In this document: one piece after another, positions 8,521 through 16,063 of the stretch | How the letters are laid out: each line of letters begins with the position of its first letter | Numbering within the stretch: the stretch's first letter is position 1 | Assembly: GCA_902518075.1 (NCBI GenBank) | Contig: CABYEX010000004.1 | Span: forward strand, 1-64,000 | From: Halieaceae bacterium | GTDB lineage: Bacteria; Pseudomonadota; Gammaproteobacteria; Pseudomonadales; Halieaceae | Direction of reading: 5' to 3' | Length of the DNA: 64,000 bases | Notes under the pieces: model-generated | What the model saw: the letters and a program-made list of their open reading frames with translations, nothing else | The model's database searches: none | Told to the model about the DNA's origin: nothing | Program-made: the position numbers and the translations under genes

Positions 8521-9612
8521 GTGGCCAGACGCAAGCGACAGTCATCCACGTTTAACCTCAGCTTTCTCGACATCATGTCCTGCGGGTTCGGCGCGGTGGT
8601 GCTCGTATTCCTGATCATCGATCACTCCCTTGAAGTCGAGATCCGCACCGTGAATGCCGACATGCTGTCTGAGGTCGAGTTACTCGAAGAAGACATTTCC
8701 GAGGGTGAGGCAGGAAAGGTGCGCCTGCGCAATGCCTTGGATGATGCTGATTTGGATATCGTGGAAGCCGATGGCCTCGCCCAGCGCATCACCCAGGAGC
8801 TCGATGAGTACGAGGCACTGATTGCCTCGATCGAAGAATCCGGCGTCAGTGACAGTGAAGGCATCGCCAAACTAAAGGCCGAGATTAGTCAGCTCGAAGA
8901 GGAGATTCGCCTGCTCGAGGAGGCCTCCGAGGCGGAGGCCGGTCGCAGCGCCAGAGAGTTTGTGGGCAACGGAAACCGCCAATATCTCACCGGATTGAAC
9001 CTGGGTGGTAGACGCATTGTCATTATGGTGGATACCTCGGCCAGCATGCTGGCAAATGAGTTGGTAAACATCATTCGCCTGCGCAATATGGATCCCGAAC
9101 TGCAGAAGCAAGCCGGTAAATGGACGCGCACACTGGATACCGTCGACTGGCTGACTGCCCAGCTGCCGGTGAATGCCGAGTTTCAGGTGATAACCTTTAA
9201 TACCGAGGCCAAATCTGCGCTGGCAGGCACCGAAAACCAATGGTTAGAGGTGGCCGATACGCCCAAACTGGAGGCCATCAGTCTCGCCCTTCGCGGTCAA
9301 GTACCGGCTGGCGGCACCAGTTTGCATAACGCCTTCGATTCGCTGGTCGCCCTCCCCAGCCCGCCTGATAATATATTTTTAATCACCGATGGGCTCCCAA
9401 CTCAAGGAAATAGCCTGCCCCGGAGCTACAAAGTGAGTCCCCGTGAACGTTTGAAGTTATTCAGAGAAGCAACGCGCCGCCTGCCGCCAGGTGCACCAGT
9501 GAACGTCATTTTACTTCCCATGAAAGGAGACCCGATGGCGCCGTCGGAGTACTGGCAGCTTGCTCGCGCCACTAATGGCAGCTTCCTCTCACCATCACCG
9601 GACTGGCCCTGA
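8521..9612 (+). CDS. ExbD-like transmembrane helix fused to coiled coil and vWA domain
   Basis: It starts at GTG 8521, three bases after the previous stop. The 363-residue product has a basic N-terminus, then a single transmembrane helix at about 14-33 beginning FNLSFLDIMSCGFGAVVL. The order N-x-S/T-F-x-D-x-M, with Asp17, aligns well with the ion-carrying helix of ExbD/TolR (PFIDVMLVLL). Residues about 45-140 form a strongly acidic coiled coil. Residues about 163-360 are a von Willebrand A domain with a complete metal site: DTSAS (Asp171), GGTS and ITDG. The expected topology is N-in with the vWA domain in the periplasm. It pairs with the ExbB-like gene at 6458 and the paralogue at 9622. Confidence 0.85.
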   Translation: MARRKRQSSTFNLSFLDIMSCGFGAVVLVFLIIDHSLEVEIRTVNADMLSEVELLEEDISEGEAGKVRLRNALDDADLDIVEADGLAQRITQELDEYEALIASIEESGVSDSEGIAKLKAEISQLEEEIRLLEEASEAEAGRSAREFVGNGNRQYLTGLNLGGRRIVIMVDTSASMLANELVNIIRLRNMDPELQKQAGKWTRTLDTVDWLTAQLPVNAEFQVITFNTEAKSALAGTENQWLEVADTPKLEAISLALRGQVPAGGTSLHNAFDSLVALPSPPDNIFLITDGLPTQGNSLPRSYKVSPRERLKLFREATRRLPPGAPVNVILLPMKGDPMAPSEYWQLARATNGSFLSPSPDWP

Positions 9613-9621
9613 GACTCCGCT

Positions 9622-10620
9622 ATGCCAGCACGACGCGCCCCCGCTGAATTCTCACTGTCTTTTCTGGATGTGATCTGCTGTGGCTTTGGCGCGGTGATTC
9701 TGCTGCTGATGATCACGAAGACCGTGCAGCCACAGGTGATTGAAAAGGCCATGGTCGACGCAGAATCGAAGGTCGCTGAATTGACAGAGCAGAGGAATGA
9801 AATTCTTGGCGAAACTGCAATTCTCAATCGTGACCTCAATGTGAAACGCGAGCAGATTTCAGAATATGAGGAAAAGATCGCGATCCTGCAGGGGACGCTG
9901 GCGCGGACACGCTCAGACTACGACGCGCTCAGCATCTCACAAAATGCCAACGCGATCATTCGGGAGCAGTTGGCCATTGCGCGACAAACGCTGTCCGAAG
10001 AAGAAAAGGAGTTACTTGGACTTAGGGCTAACAAAGAGAATCAACTCATCGGTGGCATTCCAGTCGACAGTCAGTACATCATCTTCATCATAGACACCTC
10101 AGGCTCGATGTTTTCCTACGCGTGGGAACGCATGTTAAAAGAGATGGAGGCGACCCTAAATATTTATCCCGAAGTCAAAGGTATTCAGGTACTAAACGAT
10201 ATGGGTAACTATTTATTCAGTCGCTACCGGGGCGAATGGATACCGGACACGCCGGCCCGTCGCAGTCTGATCCTGCAGAATTTGCGCAACTGGAATGTGT
10301 TCTCCAACTCGTCACCGGTCGAGGGTATTACTGCAGCGATACGGACCTTCTATGACCCTCGCAAAAAAATATCCATCTACGTTTTTGGTGACGAATTCCG
10401 ACCGGATGTCGGGGACTCAATCGAAGGGGTAATACAAACCGTTGACCGTTTGAATACCGAAAGCGTCAGCGGTAAGCGGCTCGTTAGGATACACGGAGTT
10501 GGGTTTCCAACACCTACAGCGGACTCACAGGGTACGGGATTACTTTTTGCTACACTGATGAAAGAACTGACCCTAAGGAATGGGGGCACTTTCGTTGGTC
10601 TCAGCGATTATCGACCTTAA
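9622..10620 (+). CDS. Second ExbD-like helix, coiled coil and vWA protein (paralogue)
   Basis: The 332-residue product repeats the architecture of its upstream neighbour. A basic N-terminus precedes a transmembrane helix beginning FSLSFLDVICCGFGAVILLL (Asp16), a coiled coil at about 38-140, and a vWA domain starting IIFIIDTSGSMF (Asp158, Ser160, Ser162). The first metal-site motif is intact. The Thr motif seen in the neighbour as GGTS is replaced by a region reading NSSPVEGIT, and the third motif reads FGDEF, so metal binding may differ. The transmembrane helices of the two proteins are nearly identical while the vWA parts diverge, consistent with a heterodimer inside one ExbB-like pentamer. 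The DNA is visibly more AT-rich than the first paralogue. Confidence 0.85.
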   Translation: MPARRAPAEFSLSFLDVICCGFGAVILLLMITKTVQPQVIEKAMVDAESKVAELTEQRNEILGETAILNRDLNVKREQISEYEEKIAILQGTLARTRSDYDALSISQNANAIIREQLAIARQTLSEEEKELLGLRANKENQLIGGIPVDSQYIIFIIDTSGSMFSYAWERMLKEMEATLNIYPEVKGIQVLNDMGNYLFSRYRGEWIPDTPARRSLILQNLRNWNVFSNSSPVEGITAAIRTFYDPRKKISIYVFGDEFRPDVGDSIEGVIQTVDRLNTESVSGKRLVRIHGVGFPTPTADSQGTGLLFATLMKELTLRNGGTFVGLSDYRP

Positions 10621-11566
10621 ACCGTCTGGATTCCGAGGGTGGTTTTTGGCGCTCTGTCTCACGCTGCTCACTGCAGGGTGCGCCAGCAAGCAGGTGGCGG
10701 TTGAGGGCAATTTCCCCAGGCCTTTGCTCGACCCTCTGCCGATTACGCTGGGCGTGATTTATCCCTCCGCCTTTGCCCAGCACGAATTCTTTGATGAAGC
10801 CAAAGGCCGCGCCGAGTCAGACTGGTTGGTAAAAACCGGCGAGGCGCAGGTCGAATTTTGGGACATCCTGTTTGGCGGCATGTTTGATGAGGTGGTGCAC
10901 ATCCGCGACTGGGAGACAGTTCAGAGCCGGGGCGCGGAAATTGACGGCGTGCTGATACCCGCTATCGCTGACCTGCAGTACACGATCCCGACCCACACCA
11001 ACGTCAAAATCTATGAGATCTGGATGCGTTATGAATTCCGGCTCGTCGATGTTGCTGCCATTCATCAGCAGGAGGACAGCGCGCTGAGCTTCAACCCGGA
11101 GGAGCGTCTCGCCGCCTGGCCCATCACGGCCTACGGCAAGACGCCCACTGCCTTTCTGCAAAGTGATGAAGAGGCCGTCAACCTCGCAGCAGTGGTCGCG
11201 CTCCGTGACGCTGGCGCCCACTTCGTCACCTCATTTGGCGCCACACCCGACGTCGCAGTGTGGCTCGACGGTATCGCCAGACGCCAGTCGTCGGTAGCGG
11301 AAGCACCGGGCGGTACAACCAAATCGACCGACCAGGTGACCTCGAACTCCGCAGAGACCGAAGCCGCAGCAGTTGAAAGCGCCGCCGCAGACCCCTCGGA
11401 GACGGCGCCAGTTGAGAGCGACGCATCGCCCGAAACACCACCTGTGGCGAGCGCATCGGCCTCGGGCGTTTCGCACGACACCGCGGAAGAGACGGAGCCC
11501 GCAAGCCCAACATCAGAAGAACCAGCGCCTGTCGACAGTGAAGCGGCCTCGGGAGAAGCGTTATGA
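10580..11566 (+). CDS. Lipoprotein with acidic Ala/Ser/Glu/Pro-rich tail
   Basis: The 328-residue product from ATG 10580 overlaps the preceding gene by 41 bases. A TTG at 10595 is an alternative start, and both lead into the lipoprotein signal with lipobox LTAGC (Cys34 from the ATG). Residues about 45-230 form a folded domain of unknown family. It contains LPITLGVIYPSAFAQHEF, the segment VEFWDILFGGMFDEV, and an AGAHFVTSFG near its end; the style resembles outer-membrane lipoproteins that read small-molecule or assembly cues. The last 95 residues are low complexity (Ala, Glu, Ser, Pro, Thr), like the tail of the first lipoprotein of this operon. It overlaps the next gene by ATGA. Function is unknown. 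Confidence 0.75.
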   Translation: MGALSLVSAIIDLKPSGFRGWFLALCLTLLTAGCASKQVAVEGNFPRPLLDPLPITLGVIYPSAFAQHEFFDEAKGRAESDWLVKTGEAQVEFWDILFGGMFDEVVHIRDWETVQSRGAEIDGVLIPAIADLQYTIPTHTNVKIYEIWMRYEFRLVDVAAIHQQEDSALSFNPEERLAAWPITAYGKTPTAFLQSDEEAVNLAAVVALRDAGAHFVTSFGATPDVAVWLDGIARRQSSVAEAPGGTTKSTDQVTSNSAETEAAAVESAAADPSETAPVESDASPETPPVASASASGVSHDTAEETEPASPTSEEPAPVDSEAASGEAL

Positions 11567-12246
11567 GCCCGCTGCCTTTCCAATATCTGCCATGCCGCGC
11601 AGCGGCCATGATGGCGATTGCCGTGCTGCTGGGTGGATGCGTCAATGCCACCGTCGATGAGATGACCTACAACGAGCCGGTGGCCGGCATCGGTGAGTCC
11701 AGCGTCGTGATTCTCGGCAGGCGCCACAAGCCGGACTACGACACGGAATTCGATTTTATTGAGTGCATCGGGGATCACATCCACCGCGGCGACCCAAGTA
11801 TCGAAGTGATCAATGAAATCGCCTTTATCAACCAGTTCTACCCCTGGTTCGAACCGCGCACCGCACCGCTACAGCCGCAAACGATCAATCGGCTGCTGCA
11901 ACTGCCCCCAGTCGCCGCGCGTTTTGACGAGATGAAACTCGAATACATGATCTGGATCGACGGCAACACCGAGAACACCGAGAGCACCGGATCAATGAGC
12001 TGCGGCATCGGGCCCGGGGTCGCGGGCTGCTTTGGCTTTGGCACCTGGGGCACCGAATCCGAATACGAAGCCACCATATGGGATTTCACCGACAAGGTCG
12101 AAGTGGGCCGGGTAAGCGCTCAAACCAGCGGGCAGAGCTACATGCCGGCTGTGGTCGTGCCGATTCCCATCATCGCGCCGGTGCAGGGCACAGCCTGTGA
12201 CAGCCTGGGCGATCAGCTGCTGGAATATCTCTCGGAGTATTTCTAG
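11563..12246 (+). CDS. Lipoprotein of unknown function
   Basis: The 227-residue product has a lipoprotein signal with lipobox LLGGC (Cys26). The mature part includes SSVVILGRRHK, a Trp/Tyr-rich middle (INQFYPWFEPR), a LEYMIWIDGNTE strand, a Gly/Cys-rich turn (SCGIGPGVAGCFGFGTWG) and a beta hairpin ending TIWDFTDKVEVGRVS. It ends with a segment that has two Pro-Ile repeats followed by a Cys (VPIPIIAPVQGTACDSLG). The three Cys besides the lipidated one could form a disulphide in the periplasm. It overlaps the previous gene by four bases and the next by one base. No family is recognised; it is the fourth lipoprotein of the operon. Confidence 0.75.
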   Translation: MSPLPFQYLPCRAAAMMAIAVLLGGCVNATVDEMTYNEPVAGIGESSVVILGRRHKPDYDTEFDFIECIGDHIHRGDPSIEVINEIAFINQFYPWFEPRTAPLQPQTINRLLQLPPVAARFDEMKLEYMIWIDGNTENTESTGSMSCGIGPGVAGCFGFGTWGTESEYEATIWDFTDKVEVGRVSAQTSGQSYMPAVVVPIPIIAPVQGTACDSLGDQLLEYLSEYF

Positions 12247-13670
12247 TGTTCATCAGGACCAGACAGATTTGCTTTTGCGCGATATTGGCGCTCAGCACGG
12301 CTGATGCCATAGCTCAAACTTTTAGCATTTGCGGACAGTCATACGGGCTACCCTCCGATGATGAGGTGGATGCGGGGATAGATGCGATGGTGGACGCGGT
12401 AGGCGTCTACGAAGATCAAGAATTGGGGGACTACGTTAGCAGGGTTGGGCAGCACTTATTGGCTAAGGCCGGCCTAGATATCGAAGCATATACGTTCACG
12501 GTACTAGACTCGCCTGCCATAAATGCATCTGCCGCCCGAGGAGGCCGGATTTTTATATATCGCGGCCTGCTCGCACTTTTAAATAGCGAGGCAGAGTTGG
12601 CAGGCGTGCTAGGACACGAAATTGGTCATCTTACCGAACAGCACTACTCCAGAAGAAAGATGGGCGAATTTCTCTCGCAGATGGCCTCGGCCACTACATG
12701 CATTTTGACTGGGAATAGGGATATTACTGATGCAACCAATATATATTCGGCCGAATTGAAAGCAGGGTTTGGGAGAGATCGCGAGCTAGAAGCGGACGCG
12801 GCGGGAGCAAGTTATCTGCACTCGGCGGGCTATGAAGTTGACTCAATGCTTACAGTTCTTGGGGTATTAAAGGACCATGAGCAATATGAACGAGCAAAGG
12901 CCAAAGCGAGTGGCAAGCCATCCGGTACGTACCATGGGCTCTATGCCAGTCACCCGCGCAACGATCTACGATTACAAACGGTGATCAGGTCCGCCAACGA
13001 GCTCGACATGGATGTGATGCAGGAGAATCCCGAATTTCCCGGCGAGTTCCGCCGGCGGACCGATGGTCTGGTTTACGGGGCGAGTGCTACCGCACAGGGC
13101 GAGTCAAACCGGTTCTATCACAACAAGCTGAATTTCACCTTTGCCCACCCACCCGGCTGGTCGGTGAGCCAATCAAGCCGCGCCATTGTGGCCACCTCGG
13201 CTGACGGTAGCCAAACACTCGCCATTGGGCTGGCACGGATTGACCCGGATCAAGATACCGAGGCGAGCCTCATTGCCAACGCTCAGGGAGACGTCACTGA
13301 CTTCGAGGCGCTGGAGCAATATGGCCTGAATGGCTCCACCGCCGTGGCCTCAAGCGGCGGGCAGTCTGTCCGTCTCGCGGTGATCGATCACAGTTACCGC
13401 TTCCTGTTCGAGGGCGAGGCGCCGGATCTTGGCGCCGCCGATGCAGGTTTCCGGACCATTATAGATAGCTTCCGACCCCTGACAGGTCGTGAAAAAGTAA
13501 CTGGCACCAGCCACAAGCTGCACTACATTCAGGTGCCCCGTGGAGCGACCTTTGCGTCACTCGCGAGCAGCGCAAAAATACCCGATGCCGAAAATCAGCT
13601 GCGGTTGATCAACGGCTACTACCCCAATGGCGAGCCGCGCACGGGAGATTGGGTTAAAGTCATCCGCTGA
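12246..13670 (+). CDS. M48-family secreted zinc metalloprotease
   Basis: It starts at GTG 12246, sharing one base with the previous stop. The 474-residue product has a signal peptide (cleavage about AIAQ), then an M48 catalytic domain with HEIGH at about 124-128, a downstream ELEAD glutamate motif and the strand before it (NASAARGGRIFIYRGLL), as in BepA/LoiP-like proteases that act on outer-membrane proteins. The second half (about 265-474) is a separate domain ending INGYYPNGEPRTGDWVKVI, which reads like a LysM-type module common in this subfamily. The first 700 bases are more AT-rich than the second half. It may process or clear proteins of the envelope system, judging only by operon position. 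Confidence 0.88.
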   Translation: MFIRTRQICFCAILALSTADAIAQTFSICGQSYGLPSDDEVDAGIDAMVDAVGVYEDQELGDYVSRVGQHLLAKAGLDIEAYTFTVLDSPAINASAARGGRIFIYRGLLALLNSEAELAGVLGHEIGHLTEQHYSRRKMGEFLSQMASATTCILTGNRDITDATNIYSAELKAGFGRDRELEADAAGASYLHSAGYEVDSMLTVLGVLKDHEQYERAKAKASGKPSGTYHGLYASHPRNDLRLQTVIRSANELDMDVMQENPEFPGEFRRRTDGLVYGASATAQGESNRFYHNKLNFTFAHPPGWSVSQSSRAIVATSADGSQTLAIGLARIDPDQDTEASLIANAQGDVTDFEALEQYGLNGSTAVASSGGQSVRLAVIDHSYRFLFEGEAPDLGAADAGFRTIIDSFRPLTGREKVTGTSHKLHYIQVPRGATFASLASSAKIPDAENQLRLINGYYPNGEPRTGDWVKVIR

Positions 13671-13696
13671 TCTTCTCGTTAGGCGAAGCACCACCT

Positions 13697-15412
13697 ATGT
13701 CGCGCTTTTTTGCACTGCCACTGTGTATCACGCTGTTGTCTTTTACCCTTGCGGCCGCGGCGGCTCGCGCCGAACTCGTGGTGTACACGGCAGAGCTGAT
13801 CCGCACCATGGAGCCCGCCCTGCCAACCGCCACCGCGGTCGCGGTACAGGACGGATTGATCGTCGCCGTAGGCAGCGAGGACACGCTTCAACCCCTCATT
13901 GAGGCTCGCAGGGGCCGGGTCGATCACCAATTTGCTAATGACATTCTGCTACCGGGGTTCATCGATCCTCACGTGCACCCTGCTCTTCCCGCGGTACTCA
14001 CCCAGTTCCCGTTCCTGGCGCCCGATGACTGGTCGCTGCCCACCGGCGAATTCCCTGGCGAGACAACGCCGGACCGGTATCGCGCCCGCCTGAAAGCACT
14101 TGCCGCTCAGCACCGCGACCCCGCTGTGCCTTTTATTACCTGGGGCTATCACGCCCTGTGGCACGGTGAGATCTGGCGAGAGGATCTGAATGAGATGTTC
14201 GGGAACCAACCGGTGATGCTCTGGCATCGCTCCTTCCATGAACTGATTGGCAACGACGCGGCTTGGGCTTTGCTGGGTGTGGCAGAGGCCGATGCGCAAT
14301 TAGACGAAGGCGCTGACTGGGCCCGGGGCCATTTTTATGAGAACGGGCTGAAGGCCGTCTTGCCCAAGCTTGGCTTCCTGTTTACACCACAGCGCTTTGG
14401 CGGAGGCATGTTCAACTTTCTTGCCATGCTGCATCAGGCCGGCGTCACCACCGCCCTCGATATGGGCACCGGCATCTATGGCAACCCGGTAGGTGAGATC
14501 GCCGGCGTCCGCGCCGCAGCGAACGCCTACCCGGTGCCGGTGCGACTCATCCTCACGCCGATCATTGTCGATTTCCTGACCCGCGGTAAAACTCCAGAGG
14601 AGGCGCTGGCGGAGATTCTGGAATGGCAGACCGCCAACGGCGACCGCGTAATGGTGGGCAATCACTTCAAACTCATGATCGACGGCGCGATTTTTTCGGG
14701 ACTCGCCCAGATGGGCCCGCCCGGCTACCTCGATGGCCATGAGGGTGTCTGGATGGTGCCGGAGCCCATGCTACGCGCCTATAGTGAGGTGTTTTGGCGC
14801 GCAGGATTTCAGCTTCACGCCCATGCCAACGGTGATGCCGCCGTTGATCGGTTTTTAAGGCTGGTAGAGGGACTTCAACAAGACTTCCCGCGCCCGGATC
14901 ACCGCTCCACCATTGAGCACCTAGCCTACAGCACCGAGCAACAGAGCGCGCAATTGGCCAAGCTGGGCGCGCAGGCATCGGTGAATCCCTACTACCACTA
15001 CATCCTCTCCGAGGCCTATTCGGGGGATTGGCTTGGCCCCGACCGCGCAGCACAAATGGCCCGCCTAGGGTCACTTGAACGCAACGGCGTGCCGCTAACG
15101 CTCCACTCTGACGCGCCCATGGCGCCTCTGTCTCCCCTCACCTTGGTGTGGGCCGCGAGCGAACGCGAGACCATCAGTGGCGCAGAGGGTTTGGCAACGG
15201 AGCGGCTCTCGCGAGCCTCTGCGCTCAAGGCAGTGACTTCTGGTGCGGCGGCCGTGATGGGTCGCGAGAATGAAATCGGGTCTATCCGTGCGGGCAAACG
15301 CGCCGACTTCGTGGTGCTTGAGGCCGACCCCATGACCGTATCGGCCGATGCGCTGCGGCAGATAAAAGTGAAAGCGACGGTATTTGCAGGAGAACCCTAC
15401 CCCACCCCGTAA
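13697..15412 (+). CDS. Secreted amidohydrolase (YtcJ-like)
   Basis: The 571-residue product has a Sec signal peptide (LSFTLAAAAARAEL) and the amidohydrolase superfamily layout: a small beta domain at the N-terminus, then PGFIDPHVHP with the metal-binding His-x-His, later His residues (LHAHANGDAAVDRFL; STIEHLAYS), the metal Asp in LTLHSDAPMAP, and the closing GSIRAGKRADFVVLEADP. This is the YtcJ-like branch, whose substrates are mostly unknown (amides or formamides). It lies 26 bases after the M48 gene and may be the last gene of the operon, although its role looks metabolic. Its stop codon abuts the stop of the convergent gene with no bases between them. Confidence 0.85.
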   Translation: MSRFFALPLCITLLSFTLAAAAARAELVVYTAELIRTMEPALPTATAVAVQDGLIVAVGSEDTLQPLIEARRGRVDHQFANDILLPGFIDPHVHPALPAVLTQFPFLAPDDWSLPTGEFPGETTPDRYRARLKALAAQHRDPAVPFITWGYHALWHGEIWREDLNEMFGNQPVMLWHRSFHELIGNDAAWALLGVAEADAQLDEGADWARGHFYENGLKAVLPKLGFLFTPQRFGGGMFNFLAMLHQAGVTTALDMGTGIYGNPVGEIAGVRAAANAYPVPVRLILTPIIVDFLTRGKTPEEALAEILEWQTANGDRVMVGNHFKLMIDGAIFSGLAQMGPPGYLDGHEGVWMVPEPMLRAYSEVFWRAGFQLHAHANGDAAVDRFLRLVEGLQQDFPRPDHRSTIEHLAYSTEQQSAQLAKLGAQASVNPYYHYILSEAYSGDWLGPDRAAQMARLGSLERNGVPLTLHSDAPMAPLSPLTLVWAASERETISGAEGLATERLSRASALKAVTSGAAAVMGRENEIGSIRAGKRADFVVLEADPMTVSADALRQIKVKATVFAGEPYPTP

Positions 15413-16063
15413 TCAGCCGTATTGCTTATCCGCCACGAAGGGGTTACCGACACGCTCTTGACCAAAGGTCGAGTCCGGCCCGTGGCCTGGGACGAAACGG
15501 ATGTCGTCACCGATCGGAAAGAGCTTCTCGCGAATCGAGTGAATCAGCTGCTCGTGATTTCCCATGGGGAAGTCCGTGCGACCGATCGACCCCGCAAAGA
15601 TCACGTCACCCACCCACGCGAGTTGGGTTTCCCGGTGCAAAAAAACGACGTGGCCCGGGGTGTGACCTGGACAATGAATCACCTCTAGCGTCTGCTCGCC
15701 CACGGTGACGGTGTCGCCGTCCTCTAGCCAGCGATCCGGCGTGAAGGGTTCCGCTCTCGGAAAGCCGGCCATCTCACACCACTCGGGAAGCTTGTCGATC
15801 CAGAAGCTGTCGCCCTGCTCGGGGCCCTCCATGGGCACTGTGAGCTTCTGACGTAGCACATCTGCTGCGGCGCAGTGGTCGAGATGTCCGTGGGTGAGCA
15901 GGATTTTCTCCACCGTGGCGTCCATTTTTGTGATGGCCCCCTCGATGCGATCAATGTCGCCACCCGGATCCACAATCGCCGCAAGGCCTGTTGCCTGACA
16001 TTGGATGATCGAGCAGTTCTGTTGATAGGGCGTGACAGGCACGACCTGCACTTTTAGGCTCAT
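15413..16063 (-). CDS. Metallo-beta-lactamase-fold hydrolase (glyoxalase II-like, YcbL type)
   Basis: The 216-residue product carries the binuclear zinc motif THGHLDH at about 57-63, then HCPGHTPGHVVF, GDVIFAGSIGRTD and FVPGHGPDSTFGQE. These are the ordered ligand motifs of the YcbL/GloB branch. At 216 residues it matches YcbL-type proteins and lacks the extra C-terminal helical domain of full glyoxalase II, so the substrate is a thioester or similar ester but not certain. ATG 16063 overlaps the stop of the transporter gene (ATGA), which makes it the last gene of a - strand chain beginning at tyrS. Confidence 0.88.
   Translation of the reverse strand: MSLKVQVVPVTPYQQNCSIIQCQATGLAAIVDPGGDIDRIEGAITKMDATVEKILLTHGHLDHCAAADVLRQKLTVPMEGPEQGDSFWIDKLPEWCEMAGFPRAEPFTPDRWLEDGDTVTVGEQTLEVIHCPGHTPGHVVFLHRETQLAWVGDVIFAGSIGRTDFPMGNHEQLIHSIREKLFPIGDDIRFVPGHGPDSTFGQERVGNPFVADKQYG

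Noticed and set aside
6458..10620. Zorya anti-phage system
   Set aside because: An ExbB/MotA-like gene is present, but the partners have vWA and not an OmpA-type domain, and no ZorC, ZorD or ZorE-like gene (helicase or nuclease) is found.
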